NCBI GenBank assembly: GCA_002077065.1
Contig: NAJO01000001.1
Location: forward strand, 1,116,001-1,180,000
Direction: 5' to 3'
Length of the DNA: 64,000 bases
Source: Cryoendolithus antarcticus
Taxonomy: Eukaryota > Ascomycota > Dothideomycetes > Cladosporiales > Cladosporiaceae
Position numbers and translations under genes: made by a program. This document shows positions 34,501 to 43,785 of the stretch, one piece after another (within the stretch, counting starts at the first letter, position 1; each line of letters begins with the position of its first letter). The notes beneath the pieces were generated by a model that saw only the letters and a list, made by a program, of their open reading frames with translations, had not been told where the DNA came from and made no database searches.

Positions 34501-34946
34501 AGACGACTCGTCGGCGTCTCGGGCAATGCTGTCTGCTCCGGATCCTCCTGATCCAGCAGCTCGTTATCCTTTTGGCTTGCGACATTGAGATATGTGCCCA
34601 GAAATCGTACAGTCCGATCTCCCACCGCTTCAGACTTCTTCACCGCGAGAATACGAAGAATAATCCGAACCACCTCGCCGTTGAAGTCGGTCTGTTCGAA
34701 GTCCTCTGCTTGCTTGCCCTTCTTGTAGTTCACCGGCTCATAGCAACACGCTTCCTGTATCTTGCGCAAGCTGATCACACACTTCCGATGGCCTGCAGTA
34801 GACTTCTGCGCATCGCCGAAGACTCCGCAGATTGCGCGTCGCAGTGTTGTGTCCGCGCCTTCGTCCGGTATGTCGTGTGATGGCGAGCTGTTGCGTCCTG
34901 ATGAGCAGGCTGAGGCGCGACCTCCTCTCACTATGCGACCGGGCAT
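31561..34946 (-). CDS. ycg1: condensin complex subunit Ycg1/Cnd3 (CAP-G)
   Basis: HEAT-repeat subunit of condensin, which compacts chromosomes in mitosis and binds DNA together with the kleisin Brn1. Two exons, 32856-34946 and 31561-32799, with a 56-bp intron (GTATGT...CTTGCAG), give 1109 aa, as expected. HEAT-like units are visible, for example VRLQAVYGLGRLA, AEVRRNLLLNLPL and ENVRKATARLF. An acidic/Lys-rich linker (about 570-625, KKSKKKNEK) precedes the Cnd3-type C-terminal domain beginning near IRSIMVNMKCLHIAQCML. The tail is acidic and Thr-rich, a likely phosphorylation region. It is head-to-head with the cysteine synthase gene. Confidence 0.93.
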
Positions 34947-35195
34947 TTTACTGAGGTTGGAAATAAGTCTTTGCAGAATCCTTCATCCACATAACGCTAC
35001 AGATGAAAGCTCACCGCGGTATAGGGTTCGTCGATAAAGTGGACGACCATGTTGACGCGCAAAGTAAACAGCGGAGATAAGACCCCCACGACTCGGACAT
35101 AAACGAATCACGTTAGAGCAGACCTCACTCGCGACGACGGATTCAATGAGGAGACAGGGCATCGCCACTGCATCAATTTGTGTCGTTCTCCCGCA
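34947..35195. promoter_or_regulatory. shared promoter, condensin / cysteine synthase
   Basis: Only 249 bp separate the two divergent starts, so the regulatory sequence is likely shared. No coding content. Confidence 0.5.
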
Positions 35196-36407
35196 ATGTT
35201 CGCGCGCAATGCTTTGCGGACAGCATCGAAGGCTTCCATAGGCGTATCGACGCGCTCAGCCACCTTCTCCGCAGCAAAGGTAGATGCCATGAGCCAACAC
35301 AGCATCGGCATCTCCAAGGCGCAGGGCATTGCACATGATGGCTTCATCTCAGGTACGCTGTAGCGCCTGCTGGACATGAACAGACCATTGACTGATCACA
35401 GCATCACAGCTATCGGCAATACGCCACTCATACGGCTAAAGAAGCTCTCAGAAGAGACGGGCTGTGAAGTCCTAGGCAAGGCAGAGTTCCAGAACCCCGG
35501 AGGCTCTGTCAAAGATCGAGCAGCCCTTTACGTCGTCAAGGATGCCGAGGAGAGAGGCTTGCTGAAGCCGGGCGGGACTGTAGTCGAGGGCACAGCCGGC
35601 AACACGGGTATTGGTCTTGCCCATGTGTGCAGATCGAAGGGTTACAAATGCGTGATCTACATGCCGAACACCCAGTCGCAAGGCAAGATCGATCTCTTGC
35701 GATTGCTTGGAGCGGATGTGCGACCTGTACCTGCTGTGGCATTCGAGAACCCGGAGAATTACAACCACCAAGCGAAGCGATATGCCGATACACTGGACAA
35801 TGCTGTGTGGACAAACCAATTCGACAATACTGCAAATCGACAAGCGCATATCGAGACTACCGGACCAGAGATCTGGGCACAGACTGGAGGCAGGATTGAC
35901 GCATTTACCTGCGCATCTGGCACGGCAGGCACCATCGCAGGCGTGACGAGGTACCTGAAGACGGTCTCCGAAGGTCGCGTTCAATGCTGGCTGGCGGATC
36001 CACCGGGCTCTGTCCTGTTCACCTACGTCTCGTCTGGCGGCAAACTCGTCGAGCGAAAAGGCAGCTCAATTACGGAAGGTATTGGTCAAGGCCGGGTGAC
36101 TGATAATCTGAAGCCTGATATCGACCTGCTGGACGGAGCTTTACACGTTGAGGATGCCAAGAGCATCGAAATGGTGTACCGGTGCCTCGATGAGGAGGGA
36201 CTGTACCTCGGTGCGAGCAGCTGTCTGAATGTCGCTGCTGCAAGAGACCTGGCGCTGAAGCTCGGTCCTGGCAAGACCATCGTGACGATTCTTTGCGATG
36301 GTGCATACCGGTATGCCGAACGACTATTCAGCAAAAAATGGCTGGCAGACAAGGGTCTCACTGAAGCAGTGCCGGAGCATCTACATAAGTACATAGTGCT
36401 GGACTAA
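35196..36407 (+). CDS. cysteine synthase, probably mitochondrial
   Basis: PLP enzyme that makes cysteine (or homocysteine) from the O-acetylated amino acid and sulphide. The core frame from ATG 35376 has 343 aa with the PLP lysine in [10 protein letters not shown], the phosphate/substrate loop [11 protein letters not shown] and [12 protein letters not shown] small upstream exon in the same frame (35196-35279) encodes [17 protein letters not shown]..., a clear mitochondrial presequence; splicing at 35280-35363 (donor GTAGAT, acceptor GCTGTAG) removes an in-frame TAG and gives 375 aa. The splice signals are weak, so the upstream exon is an inference supported by its targeting character. The sequence pattern fits the fungal mitochondrial cysteine synthase (A. 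nidulans cysB type, yeast Mcy1). Confidence 0.88.
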
Positions 36408-37492
36408 GAGCTTCACAATTCGGCCACAGTGTTCAAGTATGCAATGTGAGTGTTTTTGTATAAGCACTAGCATCCACTGCTATTCATTGTCAGTACCAAG
36501 ACGAATGGTAGGCATAATGAACCCTCCTTGAACATCTAATCTATCGACCACATCCTTTCATTCATCTTCTCAGATATCTTCATCTTACCAACCTAGCTAT
36601 GTCTGCAGCCCAGGCTACTCCTGAGAACCCTACTGTGCACTAACAAACCGGCCGCTTCACCCTCGATATCCCCATGCGATCCCTGACCAGAGACACGGTC
36701 AACCCTACTTCGACATCACATGGCTCGACCAACGGCCTGGTATGGGGTACCGGAATCCTCTTACACGATGATCTCCCCGTCTCGCACAAAGGCGATCTCA
36801 CGACCCTGACGATCTGCCACCCTCTGCACGCCGCAGACTGCGGTAGCAGGGAGGAGGCTGGGGTAAGAGAGCTTACGCGCCAGCTGAAGTACTTGCACGA
36901 GCCTTGTGTCGATGACTCTGCTATTGGAACGGGAGACGAGAGCCGTCAGTATCGCGGTACTAGAGGCTTTGGTTCAATCAGGCACTGGTGAAGATGCGGC
37001 GAATGTCTTGCAATCGGTCACATCAGCGCTCGGTCATCTGCGAGAGGTCGACACTTCCAATTTCCGGCTCGTACGATCTGTACAGATCAAGGGAGAGGAG
37101 GGGAAGTGGAGATCAGTCAACAGTACCAGACACAAGGGTGAAATTGATAACAGGATCCATGATATGTTGGATCAGACGGTCGAGGAGACGTGGGAGGCTT
37201 GGATGAAGGCGATATTCGAGACGGGTGGGCCGGGGTATGAGCAGAATGTGGGTTCTGTGACAAGTCTGTCCACGCCTAGAGGGATTTAGATGATATAGTC
37301 ATACTACTGGTGATCTGGCTGCGGATGTGAACATCAATGCACCTCTTATGCATGCATCGGATTAACGTTACGCCGCCGTTCTTGCCTCAGACTGCAACAC
37401 GCTGGAACTTTTGAAGCTGTGCCATTTTTGAACATTCTCTTCCTATATCTTCGCCATTGGAGATTTACAGTACCTGTTGGAGTTTAGCGATC
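36408..37492. other. intergenic with a possible broken gene
   Basis: About 1.1 kb. The only coding-like material is described in the next entry (36599-37289). The rest, from 37290, is the promoter of the Mpp6-like gene. Confidence 0.4.
36599..37289 (+). pseudogene. possible decayed gene of unknown family
   Basis: An ATG at 36599 opens a frame (MSAAQATPENPTV) that meets TAA after 14 codons, then continues open in the same frame to about 36990 (QTGRFTLDIPMRSLTRD...). A second frame (36906-37289), shifted by one base, gives a protein-like C-terminal part (SALGHLREVDTSNFRLVRS, then DQTVEETWEAWMKAIFE). Either a stop plus a frameshift broke the gene, or introns I could not define are present. No family recognised. 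Confidence 0.3.
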
Positions 37493-38418
37493 ATGGCGAC
37501 TCCAGACAAGCCGGGGGCGAAGATGATGTCGTCCCGGCTCGCGACGATGAAGGTGAACCTCCTCTTGGGTTTCCACTGCAGGTAGATTCACAGCTGACTA
37601 TCAATAGTTCATGCAACGCGCCAACGCATCTCCTCCCTCGACTCCTGGAACGCCCGACGAACCATCCGCCAAACGTCAGCGACTGTCGAACGGGTTAGCG
37701 AACACCAGCCCGGCATCGACGCCGACACATCAGGATCGAGCAGTGCAGGCGGCGCAAGCACGAGAGGAGCAGATCAGGCAAGCCGTTCTCGAGCGCGAGG
37801 GCACGGCGAAGGGAGATACGAGGTGGTACCTAAGCGTACAGCAGTCCGCGACGCCAGCGGCGGACTCGCCTCTACGGATTGTGTCTGCTGGCTACTCTGC
37901 ACTCGATGCCGGCTCTGCGCGCAAAGCAGACGACGAGGCTGAAGACACTGTAGCACAGCCGAAGATAGTGACTGGGCGTATGAATTTTGGCTTCACTCGG
38001 AAACCTGTGGTATGTACGGCGAACATCGAGCTACTGAGCACAGCTTACAGTTTCGCAGAAAGTCGATGATGAGGAGCTTTCATCAGCCTCGGAGTCGAAC
38101 GATGACGATGACGAGGACGATTCAGACGATCCATCTGGTGCGAAGGCACTAATTCGTCAAGCACAACGCGAGGCAGGCGACAGAGCTCGTGCAGAGCGCA
38201 AGGCGCAAAAGAAGGCAGACGCTGCTGAGTCTGCTCGCTTAGCGGAGCTACGACGAAACAAGGCGGTCGATCTGAACCGCGTCACGAGCATCTCTGGCAC
38301 AGGCGCACCGCCATCAAAGTCGAACGCGGCCATGGAGTGCTTCAAGTGTGGTAAGAAGGGTCATGCGAAGCGTGACTGTCCGCAGCTACAGCAAAATGGG
38401 CGCAAGCGAAAGACGTGA
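37493..38418 (+). CDS. Mpp6-like RNA exosome cofactor with C-terminal CCHC zinc knuckle
   Basis: Nuclear protein expected to link the RNA exosome with the Mtr4 helicase in RNA surveillance. Three exons: 37493-37552, 37608-38009 and 38059-38418; introns 55 and 49 bp; 273 aa. The N-terminal SSRLATMKFMQRA is the Mpp6 signature that docks on the exosome. A middle block, PLRIVSAGYSAL followed by VTGRMNFGF, matches the conserved second block of yeast Mpp6. An acidic stretch and a basic coiled region (RAERKAQKKADAAESARL) come next. Then comes a CCHC zinc knuckle (Cys248, Cys251, His256, Cys261; CFKCGKKGHAKRDC), absent from yeast Mpp6. The last codons coincide with a GTGAGT donor, so a short extra exon (about 38509-38523) is possible. 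Family assignment rests on the two short blocks. Confidence 0.8.
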
Positions 38419-39274
38419 GTATCGAGACCATTGGTATTGATCATCATTGCTCGCTTGGGTAGCAGCATGCCACACCTGGTCTGACGCTCGAAGGTAGCAC
38501 TTCGGACCGCAGCGCTGAGTGAACCTAAGGTTGTCATTCAGTCGCTTGATTGTGCTGCGCAGGAGCTGGTCCTAGTGCGGCCCATGGCTCTGTGCGAGAG
38601 TTCGCGCGAGCCCGACCAGCTGAACATATGCGTTTTGGCTGCAGTTGCACCTGCACGGCTCGCGAAGTCAGTGGCCGCTACTTCGGCCGGGAACTATTCG
38701 ATTATCGCATTGCTGAGCGGAGAGCACGAAAACCTTTCCGGAAGTAGCAGCCTGTTGTCTACTCGACCCGGACCGAGATGACCCGGTACGCCGTCGCTGA
38801 GCTCAAGCGCTCGTAGTGCAGTAGCACCCTGCCTGCTCGTGGAGCCTGAGCTGTTCGTCCAGATATCTAGTGGGACGCCTGTTGTAGGTTCGAATGTATT
38901 TATTCTACCACCCTTCACTTCTCCATACTTATCAATATTGACCTTGGAGCGTCTTTGGGTCGTTCCTGCCCAATGTGCCTTCACTCGTACCTGACCTTCG
39001 GCTTGCAGCGGCACTCGGCACCCATCACTTCAATTTTACCGTTGCTGGAGTCACAGGACAGTTTTACATTATCGTTATATCCAATGTGCTGCTACCCGTT
39101 CGCTGAGCTCTGGCTTGAGGAACCTGAGCCACCACCGAGGCGAGTGAAGAGGAAGAAATCGAAGAAGCGACGTCCAAGTCATAATCATGTGGTAAGCGCT
39201 CCCTCCCCTTGCCGTGCATATTATTGGACATCGTGGCCATCACTTCACTTCGACAAAACAACATTCACCACAAC
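38419..39274. other. intergenic, no gene seen
   Basis: About 855 bp. Overlapping short frames on both strands without recognisable content. A final mini-exon of the zinc-knuckle gene may lie within the first 110 bp. Confidence 0.4.
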
Positions 39275-40010
39275 ATGTCCGATTCCGGATCCGACCACGA
39301 GTACTTCGACATGCGCAACGAGCCAGCAGTCCCCGCCGATGGCTGCGATAGTCATAACGGCCTTCTTAGTCAAATCTACGTACCTGCGGTCAAAGAGGCC
39401 ACACCTCCGGTATCTCCTCGCTCACTGCACGCTGGACCACAGCTCGAACACTCACTCACATACATGCCCTACCAGTATCACCCTCACACTTCGCCCTATG
39501 TTGCACAATTTATGCCACCACAAGGCGGGTACTATCAATACGTCCCAGCACCGACGGCACCGGCGCCACCAGCTGCACCAACAGCGCCGACTCCAGGCAC
39601 TGCGGTTCCTGCCATCAAAGAAGGGTTGAGCTACACATATCACCCAGCTGGCGTGACTGACGGCTTTGCGGCCATGGCTACCAACGTCTGGCTGGGGCGC
39701 ACGAAGGCTGAAGTGGAGGACGACAACAAGAAGATTGCTGCCGTGGAGAAGGCATATGATAAGCGCACCTTGGTGCCAACTGGGCTCCCCGATGATCAGA
39801 TGTGCTGGGTGGTAGAGAATGATAAGAGTCACACGCTACGGTAAGCACGTGTAGGAGGCCTGTGAAGGTACGCGCTAATTGTGCCGCAGTCCCTTCGTCG
39901 CAATCAGAGACTTGAAGGGCGCATGGAACAAAGATCCTCGCTATGAAGATAGTTGGTTCTTCGTCATTGAGGAGGAGGAGAAAGCTGAGAAGGAAGGCAA
40001 GAAGAAGTGA
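39275..40010 (+). CDS. hypothetical protein, 228 aa
   Basis: Two exons, 39275-39840 and 39890-40010, 49-bp intron (GTAAGC...CGCAG). The N-terminal half is disordered and rich in Pro, Ala, Tyr and His (QYVPAPTAPAPPAAP). The C-terminal part (from about GVTDGFAAMATNVWLGRTK) is a compact conserved-looking block with DDQMCWVVENDK and WNKDPRYEDSWFFVIEEEE, and the tail is charged. No signal peptide or membrane segment. I do not recognise the family; a small fungal-specific domain seems likely. Confidence 0.75.
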
Positions 40011-40403
40011 AGGCTCAGCTTGTAGAGTGGGCATGTCACAAGCATTTCGGGAGCTTTGGCGACGGCTTTGGCGACGACTTCGGCGCAGTAGTGAGAGGTG
40101 AAGGAATGGTGGGAGGAGAGGGTGGCCAAAGGAAGGCGGAGCTTATTAGGTTGGCGATTGCAGAATCTAGCTGCCTGAGCTAGCGAGCATGCAGCACACG
40201 GGTGCCGCGGTCAATGGGTGCCTCGATGCCACTTGTTCATAAGACTCGAACCACCAGTGCTCAATGATGAGCTCGACCGACAGCAGAGGTTGGCGTTCAA
40301 TGAGCCTCAAAGCATAGTTCACTTCACGCATACCATCTCTCCTTCCTCTCGAAGTCCACTCCACCCCACCTGACGTCACTCACAATACCCCAAGCACCAC
40401 GAG
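40011..40403. other. intergenic, no gene seen
   Basis: About 390 bp, carrying the end of one plus-strand gene and the promoter of the next. A 70-codon minus-strand frame (40167-40379) has no recognisable content. Confidence 0.4.
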
Positions 40404-41060
40404 ATGCCATTCGAGACCAACACCCGGAACACACTGATCTTCCTCGCAATCTTCATCCTTGCCTTCTTTCCAAGCGCTTTCCACATTCTCATTGCGCCGC
40501 TTTCCCTCCCCTTCGACCTTCTGTCCGCGCCGTTCACACCCGCGAAGCGTATCCTCCCCATTTGCGCGTGCTGTCCTCCAGCCGACTGCAACTCCTCGCC
40601 AATAACAACAATCCCGAACACGATGTCGTGGTTCCAGAAGACCCTCCAGCTACCCTCAAAGTCGCGCGGATCCTACCTGATAACCGATGAGATCACCAAA
40701 CAACTACCCGAACTCAAGGACTATAAAGTCGGCATCCTTCACCTCTTCATTCAGCATACTTCTTGCGGCCTGTCGTTGAACGAGAACTGCGATCCCGATG
40801 TACGAGCAGACATGTCCGATGCACTAGACCGACTCGCACCTGAAGACCGCAAGGGTGAGCTGTACAGGCACGCGGATGAAGGACTGGACGACATGCCGGC
40901 ACATATCAAGAGTGTGTTGGTGGGCGCGAGTGTGACGGTGCCGATCAGCAATGGGAGGTTGGCGTTAGGAATTTGGCAAGGCGTCCACCTTATGGAATTC
41001 AGGAGTAGCAAGCATTCGAGGCAGGTAGTAGCTACGATACAAGGAGAGAAGAGTGCTTGA
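40404..41060 (+). CDS. YjbQ/UPF0047 family protein
   Basis: Small enzyme-like fold (secondary thiamine-phosphate synthase/UPF0047) found from bacteria to fungi; its physiological role in fungi is unclear. The conserved core begins at MSWFQKTLQL (ATG at 40623) and contains the family motifs LFIQHTSCGLSLNENCDPDVR and YRHADEGLDDMPAHIKSVL with the metal-binding histidines, and the closing LGIWQGVHLMEFR. The same frame opens earlier at 40404 and adds 73 residues with a very hydrophobic stretch (NTLIFLAIFILAFFPSAFHI), which would be a signal or anchor not usual for the family. Both starts are possible: 218 aa with the extension, 145 aa without it. Confidence 0.88.
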   Translation: MPFETNTRNTLIFLAIFILAFFPSAFHILIAPLSLPFDLLSAPFTPAKRILPICACCPPADCNSSPITTIPNTMSWFQKTLQLPSKSRGSYLITDEITKQLPELKDYKVGILHLFIQHTSCGLSLNENCDPDVRADMSDALDRLAPEDRKGELYRHADEGLDDMPAHIKSVLVGASVTVPISNGRLALGIWQGVHLMEFRSSKHSRQVVATIQGEKSA

Positions 41061-41430
41061 CTGGAGGGTGACGTCAAGCTGTGAGTCGAAGACTATGGGA
41101 AGTTCATCGAGGTGAAGCAAGTCGTGAGTGATGCAGTCAAGAGCAGCCTACTACTACGAATGCGTTCTCTGAAGAACCCAAGATCAACCAGCGACCGAGG
41201 CAGTGGCCTCAGGGGCGAAATGGCGTGTCACTTAGTAGCACTAGACATGGATGCTAGTACGTTGAGAGTTGCCGGAGTCGTGAGGAGTGAGTCTGGGTGA
41301 TGTAAGGAAGCCGGGCTAGGCATGCGCCGAGGCTATATCAGGCTTTGGAGAGAAGGCTCGAGTGTGGAATGAGTGCAGACTGGAAGTTCACTTCATATGC
41401 CTATGTACAATGTGTTTGCAGAGCTAAGGG
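41061..41430. other. intergenic between convergent genes
   Basis: About 370 bp between the stops of the YjbQ-like gene and the complex I gene. Nothing coding recognised. Confidence 0.5.
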
Positions 41431-42206
41431 TTACCTCTGCTCCAAGGGCTTGCCGGTGTTCGACTGATATGGCTCAGTCGATCCGGTCTTTGCGCCTCCC
41501 GACATGAGGTGGCTGGGGGGTAAAGCGCCAGCAGCGTTCGTAGGCTCCAGAGGGAACGGCGTTGCTGGTAGGCTTTCGAGGTGCTTGCGGTGTCTGTTGT
41601 TGGCCTGTATACATGTCAGCCATTTGCCTCAGAATGCCTATCTTCCCAGCAGACTCACGTAAGGCACTCCGCAGTACGTGCACGATGCAATCTGTGGCTT
41701 GTCTGTGTTGATGAAGATCCTTGGGTGCCCTAGTGGTCCTCCACCACCATCGCATGAGACCACCTTGTTCTTCGTCCATCGTACTGGCTGTTGATGAATG
41801 AGCTCCATTGCGGAGAGTGGTCGTGGCTGCACACACACTTCCGTTAGCCGCTGGCCTTCCCACACCACTACTCCTACCCGTGCGTGTGTACCTGATCCTC
41901 CATGATCGTCTGCTCAAACCTCGGCCCCACCATAGCCCTTTCGCGCGGCTGCTGCGATCTTGACCACACGCCTGATTTGTTCGGCGCCTGCATCACGCGC
42001 ATCTTCTCGCCATCCTCCGGGTTCTCCTGTAGTGCTTTGTCGAAGCTACCCTCTGACGATGTGGGCATGGCATTGGTTGTGCCAATGGGTGATCGGGGAT
42101 GACGACCTTTCGGATCGTTGGCTGGGATTGGATTGTCGGTGGTAGTGCTATAGGCACGGAGGCCATGAAGGCGCCGAAGCGCGAGTCTTGTTGATCGGAC
42201 GAGCAT
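41431..42206 (-). CDS. complex I zinc-binding subunit (NDUFS6 homolog)
   Basis: Accessory subunit of mitochondrial NADH:ubiquinone oxidoreductase, placed at the N-module junction. Three exons: 41892-42206, 41659-41826 and 41431-41604; introns 65 and 54 bp; 218 aa. The start at 42206 gives a clean presequence (MLVRSTRLALRRLHGLRAYS); an upstream ATG at 42230 would add eight residues. The zinc motif is complete: Cys130, His139, Cys154, Cys157 in SCDGGGGPLGHP and CTYCGVPY. The GHPRIFINTDKP segment is diagnostic. The last exon is a fungal-specific Pro/Thr tail. Confidence 0.92.
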
Positions 42207-42419
42207 TGTGGGTGGATATGTGTTGGGCACTGCTCAGGGACAAGTGAGGTTGAGGAAGCTGTCACTCGACTGGGCAGACCGTGAAGATTGGCGCTTACGT
42301 AATGCTCGTCCCTCGATTGTATGAGATCCATCGTTTCTTGTCCCGTTGCTCTCGGCTACCCATGGAACACCAATCGAAGATGAGCATGACAACTGTCACT
42401 ATCGAGACGGTAGACGTCA

Positions 42420-43420
42420 TCAGATCAGCACCTCATCACGTGTCGGTATAGCGACCATAGCGCCCTTCCGCGCCACCGTCTTGCTAGCCGCCATCGAGGC
42501 AAACGCCAACATCTCGTGATACTTGCCCTTCGCGCTTCCCAACTCTGCAAGCTTCGCAGCATATCCACCCAGGAACGTGTCTCCTGCTGCAGTAGTATCC
42601 ACGACCCGCGTTCGTACGGCATCGACGTGATCCTGTTCCCCACTTTGAGTAGCATACAGTACGCCCTCGCCGCCTAACGTGATAATCACCGCATCCCTCA
42701 CGCCTTTAGAAAGGAATTGACGAAGCAATGGAGATAGCTCTGCCTGGGTTGACGCGTAGCCATGACGAGAAGCGCCTGCAAGCAGTCGTGCTTCGGTCTC
42801 GTTCATGATGAGGGTGTCGATGTCTCGGTAGGCAGCGTCCGGGATTGCTATTGCCGGCGCTGGGTTGAAGATGACATGCTTACCTTTTGCTCGTGCTAGG
42901 TACATATTGTGTAATACCTGTCTCGCATTAGCAATGTGTCAACGGACAAATCGTGCATTGAACTCACGACTTGCAACGGAATTTCCAATTGAAACACACA
43001 GATCCCAGCCTCGTCCGGCACTAGGTCCCAGTCTGTCCCACGCGTCCTCCCGAACGCATGATTCGCCCCAGTTGCTAGCAAGATCCTGTTCTCTCCACTG
43101 GCCTCCTCCACAATGATGTTAGCAATACCAGTCTTTTGTCCTTCGGCCTTCCTCACACCACTTGCGTCGATCCCCTCCTTCTCCAGAGCGGCAATGTAGT
43201 CGGTCCCGAAGCTGTCGGTACCAACATTACCGACCATGGAGACTTTCGTGTCTGGGGTGGCGAGTCGAGCACATGCCACAGCTTGGTTCGCGCCTTTGCC
43301 CCCGAGACCAGTCTCGAATGACGTGGCTGTCAAGGTCTCGCCTGCTTCCGGTAGCCGTGAAGTACGCGTGATAAAGTCGACATTGAGTGATCCGATGACT
43401 GCTATGGGCGATGGAGTCAT
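42420..43420 (-). CDS. rbk1: ribokinase (PfkB family)
   Basis: Phosphorylates ribose to ribose-5-phosphate with ATP. Two exons, 42968-43420 and 42420-42917, 50-bp intron (GTGAGT...GACAG), 316 aa. Substrate-site motifs: GSLNVDF near the start and TGLGGKGANQAV; then NETEARLL and the catalytic DTTAAGDTF with base Asp264 and the anion hole Gly. The start at 43420 opens directly on the first beta strand (SPIAVIGSLN); a longer in-frame start upstream exists but is not needed. A more diverged PfkB kinase lies at 58447-59506, and a possible relic of this gene's start at 60-262. Confidence 0.93.
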
Positions 43421-43785
43421 GACGAAATTTGCTCGCGGGCAAAATAGTGAAGAGCCGGTGATGAAAGAGGTCAATTGACAAGAAAACAATCAGTGCAGCA
43501 TCAAGTCATGGCTGATCAAGGTGAGCCGCCGTACACTCATAGGGTCAAAGTATGGACGCATGGATCACACTGTGATATGGGATCCCATTCCGTCGAAGAA
43601 GTACATAGATCGAATACATGCATTTGCGACTACAACCTCCCTATAGCTCCGCATCTCAACAAGTCTAGCACTATCTCCAACGCACCTTCCAGTGTACTCC
43701 TGAGCACCGGTGTTGATCATTCGATTCGTTGAGAAACACTATTTATTTGGTGCTGTCTACACTAAACCTAAGAAATGTGATGGGT
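43421..43785. other. intergenic, no gene seen
   Basis: About 365 bp: ribokinase promoter and the 3' end of the large unknown gene. Nothing else recognised. Confidence 0.45.

Noticed and set aside
38955..39629. 224-codon plus frame overlapping the 228-aa gene
   Set aside because: His/Thr/Pro-rich shifted frame over a better-supported two-exon gene.
40225..40300. tRNA-like B box on the minus strand (GGTTCGAGTC)
   Set aside because: No matching A box or cloverleaf could be built around it.
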